From Panagrolaimus kolymaensis (lineage: Eukaryota; Nematoda; Chromadorea; Rhabditida; Panagrolaimidae), in contig JAJQJQ010000020.1 in NCBI GenBank assembly GCA_028622995.1, forward strand, positions 2,790,001-2,854,000: a stretch of 64,000 bases of DNA, in the 5' to 3' direction. Under the pieces are notes generated by a model. It was not told the origin of the DNA, did no database searches, and saw nothing but the letters and a program-made list of their open reading frames with translations. The position numbers and the translations under genes were made by a program. Positions 12,001-24,433 of the stretch are shown piece by piece; position 1 is the first letter of the stretch; each line of letters begins with the position of its first letter.

Positions 12001-15000
12001 AATCTAAGAAAATAAAAATTTTTAATGGTAAAAAAAGATGGATTTTAGAGGAAGTCTCGTCAATAAAAACTTTGTTTAATTTATAAAGTTTCTTGAAGAA
12101 AAAATAAAAACAGAATTTTCCCCAAATTTTTCTATTTTCACTGTAAGATTTCCAGCAATTATTATTTAAACATAAAAAACTCAATAAATAAAAATTTAAA
12201 TCCACCGTTCCGAAATTCCTCACAATTAGGCGCTTCGAAGCCTAAAATGATTTTCCTTTCCGAATAACCTTTACGATCCAAAAAAAATAATAACGTTTTT
12301 AACTATTAACAATCATCAAAAAAGCAAAGCACATACATACATACCATAAAAGCAACAATAGGAAAAGTACTTCAAAAAAATGTGGAGATAGAGAGAAGAG
12401 AGTAAGAGCCCGTATTTATTTATTGAACGAAGTATGTACGTAAATGTAATTCAGAAACTTCTTAATTATTATATTCTTTTTTCTTTTCTTTCTTTTTTTG
12501 AAACAATTTCCACTTTAAAAAAATTGAGTGGAAAAACGACATAAAAAAAGAGAGAGGGTTTCCTTCTTATTTTTTAAGTGGAGATAGACGAAGGAGAGAA
12601 AAAAGATCAGTTAGAAAAAAAGAATTTTTGTTACAAAGCCAAAAATTTTTATCGACTACAGTTTTTGGTGGAAAGCAATTATTTAAATTAATGCAATAAA
12701 TTTAAACAAAATTTGAAAATTTCAGCAATTTTCTTCGTGGATTTTCGTCATGATAACCCACGTTTTCGGCGACATATCGATGATGACACGAAAATCTTTG
12801 AATAAAACACAAATAATTTTTTAAAAGTTTGGGTGATCAGATTAATTAAGATACCTAGAAATCATAGCTCAGAAAGATAGAAAACAACCTAAGATTTAAT
12901 CAACATAACTTTTTCACTAATGTAATTAATTTTGAGTTTTATAAAAATTAAAAACAAAAATAAAAATAAGCCAAATCTCTCATATTTTTATTGATCCTTC
13001 TCGCTCTCTCAACCAACTCTCTTCCTCATGTGATAGAATTCCGCGCAGCAACAAAAAAAAATTAGACAAGGAAAACTTTTTTTTGAAAGAGAAGAGTTGC
13101 AACACAAAAAAAAACGGGAGCATCAAAAAATAAATAATAGAAAAATAAAAAAAACGGTGTGGAGAATAAAAAAAGAGATGATGATGACCTTGGATGAATA
13201 TTTGGCTCGGCCTTTACCTTCCTTCCTCTTTTTATTTTTTTCATTTCGTTTTTGGTATTCTTGTGATGTCCTTCCGCTATCAGACCATGCCATCACATAG
13301 ATCCCTTTTTTTTATATTTTCATTCCGTAGAAAAAAAAAGAAAGGTAAAAAAATAGAGAAAGAAAGGAGTGTAAAAATGAAAAGAAGTTTTTGGATGACT
13401 GAAGCCAAGGTTTAAAAAACTTCAATATAATACTTTGAAAAAGCTTTAATTTTAGCTCGGATTTATAAAAATGTTTGTTTTCCATAGGTAGCTTTATTCT
13501 TATGTATTGTTTTCTTTGAAAATAATCATTCAATCAATAAATGCAAATTCACTTCTCTTTTTTTTCTAAAAAAAATTGGCGAATTGCCATAACCAGAATT
13601 TATGAAAAGATGACACTTTTTCGAAACCATTAAAAATGTTAGATGAAAAAAAATGAATACACAAAATATATATATCAGACATTGAAAAAGAAAATGAAAA
13701 ATTTTCATAAATACCCACGAAATCGGAAGTATGTAAAAATAATTGCGAAACAAAGTATTTGAATAAAAATGGCGCCAAAACTTTTTTATTCCTTTCAATC
13801 TTGTGTAAACTCAAAAATCCATTTGTAAAAAATTAGAACCAAACTAAAAATACAAATACATTACTAAAAATTGCAAAAAATATCAACAACAAAATTTTTT
13901 TTCTTTAAGATTCGTAATTCATTTTTTCGATCTATGCGTAAATAAAATAATGCAAAGAAGAAGAAAAAACAGTTTTTTCTTATTTATTTTTTGGCGCGCA
14001 AAAAAAGGAGGCAGATGTCTTTCAATTTTAAATAACGAAAGAGAAAATTAAAAGAAAAGCGAGTGAAAAAGAGAGAAAAGAAAAGATGATCGCTTTATTT
14101 TTTTTGCAAAAAAAATTGAATGCTCACACAAGCAACAACAAAAAACAAAACAGATGAATAAAGAAAATAGATTATGTATATCCGGGTTTATTTTTTTCTC
14201 TCAATGTTGCGAAATAAACTTTTGTATGAAAATAAAATTGGTGCCGAATAATTTTTGCTCTTGAACACAAAAAAATGAACATCATATATATTTGCCAAGA
14301 ATATTCTGTAAAAGCCATCCAGAATTTGAAGGTGCTAGAAGTTACAAAAATAGCAGCAATAATATTTAATGAAATTTTTCTTTCAATTAAATTTTGTAAA
14401 GAAATATCTAATTCTCTGTTCATCATCTTTTTTAACGTCCAACTATGTTTAATTATTTTAGATGAGTGAATTAAAAGTTTTTTAAAAATTATAAGAGAGG
14501 TGTGTTAATTTTTTTGTTTTTCGGAACTGATTTAAAAAAGGAATTAAAGTTTAAACAATTTATGGTTTTGTTTTCTGCAATTCAAAAATATTGTAGGACC
14601 ACTTTGATTTTTGAGTAACTTTTTTTCGTTTTTTCGTTATTTTTGTTTCCTTCAAACTTTTATTTTTTTGACTCTTTCTAAGCTTTAATTACATTTTTAG
14701 ACTTATAAAATTTAAATTTTATTGCTCTTTAATTGTGTGAATATCATAAATATTAAGTAAAAGCATTCTTTTTTTTGGCTCTTACCAAAATAAAGTTAAT
14801 AAACAAAACCAACAAAAAAATTTTTCTCAGTTTCATGTGCTTTTTTTCCTTTCTCGTTTAGCACTCCATCGTAAAAGAAAAAGCTGCCGCCACGCAAAAA
14901 TGATGGTCATTCAAAACAAAATTACTTAACGAAAGCAAAGTGAAGTTTAGCCAAGACGAAGAAAGAGTAGAGTGGCACCGCCACAAATAAATTTTTTTTC

Positions 15001-16745
15001 TTCTCTTCAAATAAAATGACCCCTATAAGTTCAAGTCGTTTTAAAGCAAGCAAGCAAGCATACATAAAAGTTTTGGTTGCGTGTGGTGGACACTCTCTCC
15101 ATTTTCTGCCATATAAACTTGTTTATATGTATATGTTTAAAATATTGAAAGCCTAACGCAAGTGGTGGTGCGCAAAAAACTAGATATACGTCCATTCGCA
15201 TAACTGATATTTTTTTGAAGTGGAAATAATTTTTATAATAACTTATTATTTTAGTAAAAATGTTTGACTGATATGGCATAAATTTTTGTTGTTGTTGTAT
15301 TCTCTTTCTTTTCTTCATCTTTCTTTATTGTATGTTTCTCTCCATTTTTGTTTTAAAAGATATGACCTTTTGTTGAAAGATACAGCTGGTACATTGCTTT
15401 TTAAAACGGCTATTTTACTTGGCTTTAGATTTAAGATCAAACAAATATATTTAACATAAGGCACAACATTTTTACAATGGGTTACAATAATCTTTTCAAC
15501 ATATGCACTTTGATTTTATTCTTTGGAACTGTCTATTATTTTATTTTTTTATTTTGAATCTTAAGCTTTACATAACATTTTATAAATGTTATTTTATTTT
15601 TTTGGAAGGGCTGTAAATTGCCCATAGCTTCGTTTAGGGGCAAAATTGATCTTGAACCATTAAAGAATCCTTGAGGACATCGTTTGAAGTTAAGAATGTT
15701 TTTCGATTTTTGAATTATGAGGTTTTTTTACACAACAAGAGGTCTCAATTTTGGTTAGTTATAAAAGCCATCTATCAAATGATACCCTAAAAAGCCAATT
15801 TAATGACATTTATTTTTTGAAAGATTAAGCGATCTCTCAGAGGTTTGTAATTAATAATAAAAATGGAATTTGAAGAAGAAATAAAATCTAGGTTAAGTTG
15901 AAGATTGCTTTCTTAAAATATTTTGAAGTAAAAAATTCTGCACTTTCCACATTTTTTGCCTTAAATAATCCGTTATCTCGAAATTTTCTTTAATTCTCCT
16001 TTTTTTGAATGAAATGCTAAAAGATTAATTTTTTCTGGAGCTTCTACTTCCAAATTAGCTCTTTGAAAGGAGTTTAAAAGTATAAGAAAAAGATCATTAG
16101 GCATAAATTTTCATAACCTATGTCTTTCGCGCAAACCCACAAAGGTCATTGAAGACTTTTTTTCTTGGATTGGACATTAATTTGGGTAATGAGATTTCTC
16201 CAAATTGACTTTTTTTAGCTTTCGAAAGAATAAACAAAACTGCAAAAAAAGAAACACGTTCATTTTTAGTTTTGAAAAAAAAAAGATTTTTTCTTTGAAT
16301 TTACTAAGAAATTTGTTTTTGGAAACATTATATTAAAGTTTATATTTATTTACTTTTTAAAACAATGGAAAATTTTTTGAAGGAATTTCCGCTACAATTT
16401 TCTTTTATTCATTTCTTAATTTTTTTAGTGTTTTTTAGAAGGGTTTATCAAGAAATAAATTTCCTTAGCATTTTTTATATTTATTTTTTTCGTATTTCCA
16501 CAAATAATTGAATTGCTTTGGCAATTTCCAAATTTATCAAAAGTTTAAAAAATTTGATAAAGACAAAACAAAGGTGTCTAACGGTCGATGATTCTGAAAA
16601 ACCACTTTTTATTTTTTTGCTGCGAGATAGTTTTGAAATCAAAAATTTAGCTATAATCGAGAGAATTCTTGTTATTCTTTTTTTTACGGTTTCTGTTAAT
16701 TAAGTAAATATCTAAATTTAGCTTTCAAAACTGTCATAAAAAGGG
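6010..16745. other. Gene desert, left part (about 10.7 kb)
   Basis: No protein gene or RNA gene is recognised on either strand. Open frames are short and dominated by Lys/Phe/Asn from A and T runs. Local structures include an (ACAT)n microsatellite at about 7387-7403, (AGTT)4 at about 10581-10597, a small hairpin at 12740-12796 and a lone AAAGGACCATA motif near 11200 like one end of the element at 20906. It could be long-range regulatory DNA for the zinc-finger gene at 31-36 kb, but no individual element can be named. Confidence 0.5.
12740..12796. repeat. Short imperfect hairpin
   Basis: The left arm GATTTTCGTCAT (12740-12751) is complementary to ATGACACGAAAATC (12783-12796) with a two-base bulge, leaving a loop of about 31 bases. 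The size would suit a small structured RNA or a degraded inverted repeat. No promoter or conserved family is recognised. Confidence 0.35.
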
Positions 16746-16967
16746 ATGGAATCAGAAATCTTTGAAAATTTTAATGATACCAATTTAAACTTTCACCAAC
16801 TCAAACATGCTCTTGATAATTCCAATCCTAATTATTCTCCAACCAAAGAATCAACCATTTTATATGAACAAATCCAACCAGTTTATTACCTTGAAAATGA
16901 AGGATTACAACAAAATTTAAATGAGCCTAGAAGAATTTTAAATGATGCAGAAATCAGACGAGAAGAG
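16746..16967 (+). CDS. Orphan coding-like first exon
   Basis: An ATG-initiated run of 74 codons with balanced composition, unlike the surrounding Lys/Phe-rich noise. It begins MESEIFENFNDTN, contains a PTKES...YEQIQPVYYLENEG stretch, and ends NDAEIRREE at a possible donor (GAG|GTTGGT). It ends in phase 0. The only nearby plus-strand gene whose exon begins in phase 0 is the zinc-finger gene (exon at 33047), so this could be a distal alternative first exon across a 16-kb intron. It could also be the relic or start of an unrelated small gene. The donor is not the usual GTAAGT. No protein family is recognised. Confidence 0.4.
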
Positions 16968-18486
16968 GTTGGTTGGTTTTTAGTTTTAGTTTATTTTTGA
17001 CGAACAAAATTTGGGGAATTTTTTTTTGTTGATAAATTTGAGAGATATGAAAGAATAAAAACAAAATCATATTTTTTTATCAGAATTAGATAAACTTTGT
17101 TTTACTGCAAAATTGTTTGGTTTGAAAGCTTGTGTCTTCCAATATAAATAAAATTTCCTTTTTTTTTAATTTGGTCTTTGTTGTTTTTTCTTTTTCATTC
17201 AGCGAATATTTTGAGTTAATTACCAACAAAAAAAGAAATGGTTAAGTTTTTAAAGGTTGTTTTTTAAATGGAAATTGCGTTCAAGTTGTGACCAAAAGAG
17301 GTCAAGTTTTTTGTTATAATCAAACATAATTTTCTTATATTTTGTCCATTTCATTTTTTTAATCCGAATTGAGTCAAAATCAGCATCGGCTTTTAATGGT
17401 TAAAATTGTTAGTTTCATGAATGAGCCGGGGAACTTATCTTTCCATAAACCTCGAGTATTATGGCTGTCGATGGTTTCACCAAATAGCTTTGAGTTGTTG
17501 AAGGACATTTTCGAAAGCATCGAAAGTGTAACTTAAGCTTATAATAATAAGCATAGTATATTTTTAGATTATCTTTAAGTAAAAAAGTATAAAATAAATT
17601 TAATAAAATATTCAAAACTCAACCGAGACACAAAAGCTTGAAAGAGATTCTTTTTACAAGCGATCTTAATCGATTTCACACTTTCACACAACTAAAATAA
17701 AACATTATAATGTTTGCTGAGAAAATGCCGATAGAAAAAATTTGCTGCTTTTTTAAAAAAAAGGATTACAAAACATAGGGTTTTTTTTATTACACTCTTT
17801 TAAATTTGCTATGTTGCGAAGCAGAAATTTTCTTTAAATTGCTGTTAAAAAATATTTAGTTTGTTACTTTCTTATTACTTTTTTTCTCTTCATGATCGCT
17901 GAAAAACTGCCGTTTTTCTGGTTTCAAAATAGGAATATTTTATGTCTTTTAAAAATAATTTTTATTTTTCATTCATTTTGTAAGTCAGATTTTTGGTAAT
18001 TATTATTTTAACTTTATTGGCCGTCATTGTGTGTCAAACTTTGGTAAATTTTCTTGAGATTATATAAAATCAGTATATCTGTTAGACAAACTTACACCCA
18101 TTTTCTCTCTTATTTTTTTCTTCAGTTTAAAAGTATGGCCTTTCAGAAGTGTATTTTTTTGTAAAAGAAATTTACTTTTTAAATAATAAATAATCGTTTT
18201 TGGTAAACAAAAATAACTTAAATATTCAAAAATAAAAATAAAAAACTATATAAATGCACAAAGAGAAAACGTTTTTCTTAAATGAAAATTGTTTTACAAA
18301 AAAAGAAATCGATTGAAAGCAACATCAACAACGAACAAATCAACAACAAACAGACATTTCCATTTAATTTCGTCCTTTTAATGTTTTTTTCTGCCCTTTA
18401 TTGATCATTTCTTAAATGCAAAAAACAGCCACTAAAAGAATTAGAAAATGTTTAAATAATATTGAAAAAAAAATCAAAAAGATAAC
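16968..18486. other. AT-rich region without confident gene
   Basis: No supported gene. On the minus strand 17383-17532 stays open for 50 codons with a protein-like composition (contains MSFNNSKLFGETIDS and GLWKDKFPGSFMK) and ends at a TGA at 17380-17382. It has no clear splice partners and may be a decayed exon. Confidence 0.35.
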
Positions 18487-18559
18487 TGATCTCGGGCGGG
18501 CTCGAACCACCGACCTTCTGCGTGTTAGGCAGACGTGATAACCGCTACACCACGAGACC
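18487..18559 (-). tRNA. tRNA-Val (anticodon AAC)
   Basis: On the minus strand the sequence begins GGTCTCGTGGTGTAGCGG and ends CGAGATC plus discriminator A, 73 nt. The acceptor stem pairs with one G-T. The D arm contains GTGTAGCGGTTATCAC, the anticodon loop is CTAACAC giving AAC, and the T arm contains GGTTCGAGCC. These are the internal A and B boxes for RNA polymerase III. A T5 run follows the 3' end within about 15 bases on the minus strand. No intron. It stands alone in the gene desert. Confidence 0.96.
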
Positions 18560-19402
18560 ATGTTTCATGTTGGACACGGGTTGAAGACTTAGCAGAAGAT
18601 AGCAAACGATCAAATGGCCATTTCCTCGTTTCAATGATGTGCGTGCAGCAGCCAGCGACAGCGGATGCAAACAGCAATAAATTTGTGGCCCTAAAAAATT
18701 TTCACTCTTTTCGAAAGATGCAAAAAAACGTGCAAGCTTTAACCTTTTTTATTTCAAAAAAAGTGGACGCACAAACATATATAAAATTGATTTCAATGAC
18801 ACCCTTGTGTCAGCGTCGGTTGGGCGGCTTCCATGCTTTTTTCGTCCGCTTTTTTTTTTGAAAAAAAGGTTTCATTTCCCGCAAAAAAAAGTCTCCTCGG
18901 ATGTTCGCTTTTTTTTCTTCCTTTTTTTCTTTCTCTCAATTTCAAATAGAATTTTGAAACATTTTTTAAATCCAAAGTTAAATTTTTGAATGAATCATAC
19001 TAGCAGCTTTCACAAATTAAAATCCATAAATCTTCTTTTTAAATTTATTTATAAACAGCTGTGAAATATTTTGGTTAGCCCAGTTTTGTTTTTCCTAAAA
19101 TATAAAAGCTTTTTTAATTTTTTGTTTCGAAATTAAAATAATTTTAAGCTTTTGATTTGTTTCTCTTTTGTCGTCAATAAAATTTTTAGGGTTTTCAACT
19201 ATCAATTACTTTAATCATTTGACAGTAATACCTTTTGTACAATTATTTACAGAAATTACTTACTATCGATGAAATTTTTTGTTTAATTTTAGGTATTTTT
19301 CGGCACCATTTTTTATAAGATTTAGTTTTTGGCGAAATCATTTCAAGTTTATGGGTAATAATAATTTAACATTCCTAGACTGCCTCCAAAAAAAAAATAA
19401 TC
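18560..19402. other. AT-rich intergenic stretch
   Basis: Flanks the tRNA-Val gene upstream. No gene, RNA or repeat is recognised apart from A/T runs. Confidence 0.4.
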
Positions 19403-19710
19403 GTATCATACAGTGTTGTCATATTTTTATTTCATCGCCGCCGCCAAAATCAAAAATTTTTTTCGTTTTATTAATAAAGTCATTTTTAACAAAAATTTAA
19501 CTATATTTAAGCAATTATAAAGCAATTTTAAATGCGATAGTAGTAACAAAATTTTTAAATTAAAGCTTTAAAAATGTCTAATTTATGGATTTTCCATTGT
19601 TTTTTTAAATTTTTTTTTGAAAAATTCATATATTTTTGGCGGCGCCGCCATTTGAAATTGAAAGTCGCCGCCGCCGCCGGCGGCGGCGGCGTGACAACAC
19701 TGGTATCATA
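19403..19710. mobile_element. Non-autonomous hAT-like element (292 bp) with target duplication
   Basis: Element 19411-19702 is bounded by perfect 11-bp terminal inverted repeats, CAGTGTTGTCA and TGACAACACTG. Exact 8-bp direct repeats GTATCATA flank it at 19403-19410 and 19703-19710. An 8-bp duplication and CAG-type ends are hallmarks of hAT transposons. Next to the ends are GC-rich subterminal motifs, CGCCGCCGCC on the left and runs of GCC/GGC on the right (about 19638-19691), in an otherwise AT-rich setting. There is no transposase frame, so it is a MITE-like copy. The intact duplication suggests a fairly recent insertion. Confidence 0.88.
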
Positions 19711-20905
19711 GCTAAAACAAACAAACTTTTTTAAACTATCAATTTTTTTGGAACACTTCTTCAAAAAGTAAAATCGAACGAACAGCTGATAATTTTTTTT
19801 AGCCGAGTCAAAAAAAACTTTCTTCCTCATCTACGTTGTTTTTTCTCTATCTCCCAACAATAAATCAAAAAAAAGACTTTCAAAAAGAGATCAAATCAAC
19901 AAAAAATTTTTTATAAAAAATAATGTCAATTTCATTTAAAATCGTTTTATATATATATTTTTTGCGACAACTTTTTTTTTGTTACTTCGGAGGAGCATCT
20001 TCTCTTCCCAACAAACAAAAAAAAGAAGAATTAATCTTTCTTTTAATCAATCAACGAACGCTTTTCATTTTTTTTATTTCTTTCTCATTCGATTATCCGT
20101 TCGTTCGTTCTCTTTTTTTCTTCTTCCTTTCTCTCCTTTAAAAAATTTGAAATAAAACAAATCAATGAATCGAATCCAAAAGAATAAAACTCTTATCGTC
20201 TGCTTTTTTATATATTCGTGTTGGAATTTTAAAAAATCCCGCCAATTTTTTTTTTGAAATAATTTCTTTCAAAAAAAAATAAATTGACTTCAAAAAAGTC
20301 AAAGAAATGCAAATTTTTTTAGACTATTTTTATTTCTCACAGTAGCTATAATTTTTTGTGTTTTGTCACTGGCTGGCTTTGTAGATTTTTGTATATTTAG
20401 CACTGGAAAAAAAACCCTTTTTTTTCATTCATCATTGAATTGACTAACTATTATTTGTACTTGTGTTTTTGAGGTCTTCTTCTTTTGAGGCTTTGCATTT
20501 TGAGACTTTTTAGGTTTGGTTAATGGTTTAACGAACAACGATCGCGGGTTTGTCCTCCTTCTCCATCATTCAATTGTTGTTCGTCTGTCCATAATTTGTT
20601 TGTTGTTGTTGGGTTTTTTTCAACAAAAAAGAAACAAATCTTCCTCCTTAATGTCATTTTTCTTTTTATGTGCCATTTTTGAATTTGAAAAATGGCAGTA
20701 AAAAATTTAAATTTTTAGTTGTGAACAAATAGTTCTCAAAATGCATTCTTATTTTACTGTTTGGATTTTATTTTAAAAGTTAGCGATAGTAACTATTTTT
20801 GAACAATTTTTTGCATAAAATTATTACTATCATCGGTGGTAGAATTGATGATGAAAATTGGGCTGAATCTCATTTCTTTTTGAGTTATTCAAAAGTAAAT
20901 ATTCC
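19711..20905. other. AT-rich intergenic stretch
   Basis: Lies between the 292-bp hAT-like element and foldback element B. I see no gene, RNA or structured repeat. Confidence 0.4.
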
Positions 20906-21112
20906 TTAAAGGACCATATTCATTTCATCTTTTTTTCAAACATGCGGCTGGATATTCCATCATGCTGCAATATTGCAAAGCCCGTAAAGTACAGTAATGT
21001 ACAGTAATTTTACGTTCAAATTACTGTACTTTACGGGCTTTGCAATATTGCAGCATGATGGAATATCCAGCCGCGTGTTTGAAAAAAAGATGAAATGAAT
21101 ATGGTCCTTTAA
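20906..21112. mobile_element. Foldback/MITE-like element B with TTAA ends
   Basis: A 207-bp almost perfect palindrome with arms of about 95 bases. The left end starts TTAAAGGACCATATTCATTT and the right end is its reverse complement. The arms include GGCTGGATATTCCATCATGC and GCAATATTGCAAAGCCCGTA, closing in a small loop around 21010. No coding capacity. Both ends are TTAA. The tip AGGACC differs slightly from the AGGGAC/AGGGAG of elements A and C and the interior is unrelated, so it is a separate family or a different donor of the same transposase system. A transcript through it would fold into a long, nearly perfect double strand. Confidence 0.85.
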
Positions 21113-23788
21113 AGAAAAAATCGGAAGTTTGTTCCCTTCCACAACATGCCTTTCACATAATTGATAGTAACGAAATTTTGCAAAATATTGTTTAAAAAAG
21201 CTTACTATCCATCATTTAAAGTTATTTTTTCTTTTATTTTTTTGATTGATTTCATCAATTCTATGCAATGCATTATTCCTCTCTTTTTTCTCCTCGTTCT
21301 CTTTCTCTCTAACTCTTTTTTTTACACATCAGTGGCAAGGCAAAACCAATCAATAAATCAATCACACACATTCATTTTTTTTTGTTTTATTTTATTTCGG
21401 ACTGACTCAAGCAAGCGAACGAACGCATAAATTCTCTCTCTGTGTCTCTTTCTTCCCGCCACCATAAATAACACTGCTATTCAAAAAAAAGACACAATAC
21501 AGAGCAGCAAAAAAAATTAGGATCTTTTCCCTCTCTTTTTTTCCTCAACTATTTCTCATTCGTTGTTCGTTTTCCATTTATTTTTTCTTTTCCAAAATAA
21601 AAGCATAAAAATGGTGGGACACCCAAAAAAAAAAATGAATAGAAAAGAAAATGCTCTCCGAAAAAATAAAAAGTGTTGTCCGAGTCGGTCGATGCGAAAA
21701 ATGCAAGTTGTTGATGTGAGTCGAGTCGAGCGAGCCTAGTTGTTGTGTCTTCTTCTTCGATTTTTTTTTCTTTCGTTTCGTCGTGGTCGTCGTTCGCTTT
21801 TTTTTCTTCTTCTCTCCTTCGTTTTCTCAACCAAACAAAACAAAACAAAAAAACTCTTATAGTCAGCCCTAGCATTTTTCATCGTCGTCATCAACCCCAA
21901 AAAAAAGTCTCAAAAAAATGTGTGTGTTTTTTTTCATTGGTGTTCCACAATTTTTTCTTTTTTCTTCTCTTTCAATCTTTTTTTTACCAATTGTTGCTTT
22001 TTTTGTTGATTGTCGTTCATTTTTTTTGATTGAAAAAATTGACTAAAACTTAAAACCTACAGAGTTAATAAGAAATGTTCTTATACTTGTGACCTTTATG
22101 TCTGTGTATGTATGTTTTTTCTTTTCATAAATGCAAACCCAGCATGCATATTTTCTATTTAAAAAAAACCCTAAACTTTTTAGTTTGTACAGTCTTTTTT
22201 CATTTTCTTTTTTGTATGGGTGTTTTTTTTTTTTTGGAAGACTCCATTCTATGCCGCCTAAAGGGTGCATAGTCGATCGTTAATGCATTTTTTTTTTTAA
22301 GTTTTTTTCTTCGAGTTGGAATTTTTTTTTCTCAGTTTCTAAAATTGATTCTATTCTTTTGTTCCAAGATCAAATTTTTTAAAAATAATTGATTTAATCA
22401 TTCTGGTTAAAAAAGCAAGACAATTATCAATTCTAAATATTCCATGATTTTCTACCTCCTAGACCAAACTTTTATATTCCTTCATGCCTCGTAACCCATA
22501 TTTTTTTATCCAATTTCATTCATGTATCCTATGCGCCCAAAAAAAGAAGTTATCTCTTTCTTTTTTTTCTTTTTTTTTTGATGACTTCCCACGCTTTTTT
22601 TCTTCTTTCTCATTCGTTAATTAATGATGTTTACATCTCTCTTTTTTTATTATCTTTCTTATGGAATCCGGTAATATGACAATTAGATTTAAAAATGATG
22701 ATGGATAGTTGTTTGGATTTTGATGTTGTTGTTTGCAGACATTTTTTTCTTCCCTATCTTTTCTTCCAAATTAATTTTTTTTTGCATTCATGTTTTTGAC
22801 GTTCTCTTTTTTTTTTTTGCTGCCTGCTGACAAAATAGGCGTTCATATCGGATATTTTTTACTTATATTATTTATGTATCCATTCTCTCGTAAAAAAGAA
22901 AAAAATAAACGAGCGTTTAAAAACATGTTTCTTTTTTTTATTACCAAAAAGAAAAAAGTTAATGACTGAGGGCGAAAAAAAAGAAGCGATGAATGAAATA
23001 ACTAAAAAATTTGTGGGGGCTTTTTAAGGAATATGGTAGCGAAACAAAGTTTAAAATGGAATTATTTTCGGATTCGAAACTTGAATCGAAAAGAAACTTA
23101 AAGAAAACCTTTTCAATTTGTAATTTTTGCTTCGATATAAATTTTGTATTAAACCTATTATTTTCCATCAAATTTTATAAATTTTTCCTTGGGGTAATTT
23201 TTCTACTTTATTAAAATTGGCTACAAAAACCAATAATTTCTTCTTTTTTTATTTATGTCTCTATAAAAACTTCGGAATTGACTCGAAATTATTCTTTTTT
23301 TTTCTTCGCTGCTTGCACTCTTAAAATTTAAAAAACAAAAAAAGAGAGTCTGAGAAATAATTATTTATAAATTTTTTTTTATTTATTGTTTTCGTCTTTT
23401 TATTTGCGTTTTTTTTTCTTGTCTTGCCATAAAAGTACAACTAAAGATATAACTTTTTTTTGTTAATTAAAAAAAACTTTTTTGAGAAGTATAATTTTTT
23501 TAGTAAGCTACTAAAGGTTTGAGAAAAAGAAAAAAAAGCTAAAAATTTTGCTTGGTTTTGAAATTTTTTTGTCTCTGACTTATTTGAATTCGGTGGAATT
23601 TTTTAAAACAGATCACCCAAAATTGAGAGAATGGATTTAAAGGTAAAGTTTTATATTTTTGGGATTTTTCTTAATATTGTTTCGAGGCCAACATTGCATA
23701 TAAATAATAACTTTATATTTTGTTGATTAACTTAATAATTTTAATAAGTTATCAATAGTTTTTAAAAAAAAAGATTCTAATTTGGTTC
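21113..23788. other. AT-rich intergenic stretch
   Basis: No supported gene. Long T-rich runs on the plus strand, short open frames only. Confidence 0.4.
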
Positions 23789-24433
23789 CTTTAAATTAGG
23801 GATGTGCAGCGGTTTTTTCAAAATCTACAAAATTTTTTGTTTTTTGTCTCAAAAGATACGTTAGCCCATTTGAAATAACTTTTGAATTAACGAAAAATCG
23901 AAAGTCAATTAAAATATAAGTTAAAAATCAAATTCAAATATTAAAAAATATATTTTTTTTCATCCAGGTAACACTTTTGCATCACTTCATCAAAGGAGCT
24001 TTTCCCTTTGCCGCAGAATGCCACATGTATTTTTCTATCAAAACAAGCATTTTTTCAAGGATTTTTACGTTACTATATTGGTTTTTCTTTAAAATGAATG
24101 GGTTTGCGAAGTTCTGCGAAGCTGTAATTTTTTATACATATGTAAAATTTGATGATCTATCCGATGGTATAAGTACCTTGCCGGAATAGATCGGAATATG
24201 GGGTAAACATGCTAAAAAACTATGTTTTTCGCAAGTTTTGGGCATTTTGAAAGAAACAACCTGTTCCAAGAATTACATATTCAGAATGTACAATAAAAAT
24301 TACATATTATAAATTAGTGGAAAATATAAAATTAAACAAAAAAAAAATCAACCTTGAGAGAAAAAAAAGTTGGACGAAAAAAAACCGGGGAACACTAAGG
24401 CTAAAAGCATCGCTGCACATCCCTACTTTAAAT
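23789..24433. mobile_element. Non-autonomous hAT-like element (629 bp) with target duplication
   Basis: Element 23797-24425 has perfect 15-bp terminal inverted repeats, TAGGGATGTGCAGCG on the left and CGCTGCACATCCCTA on the right. It is flanked by exact 8-bp direct repeats CTTTAAAT at 23789-23796 and 24426-24433. The TAGGG-type tip and 8-bp duplication point to the hAT superfamily. The interior has only short open frames (the longest about 70 codons at 23977-24189, with no transposase motif), so it depends on a transposase encoded elsewhere. Its ends differ from the 292-bp element, so at least two hAT lineages have been active. Confidence 0.9.

Noticed and set aside
16518..16703. 61-codon plus-strand open frame before the orphan exon
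   Set aside because: Lys/Phe/Ile-rich, starts at TTG, no splice sites or similarity; composition noise.
18535..18861. 108-codon open frame overlapping the tRNA-Val gene
   Set aside because: Its first part is simply the complement of the tRNA; the rest has no coding signature.
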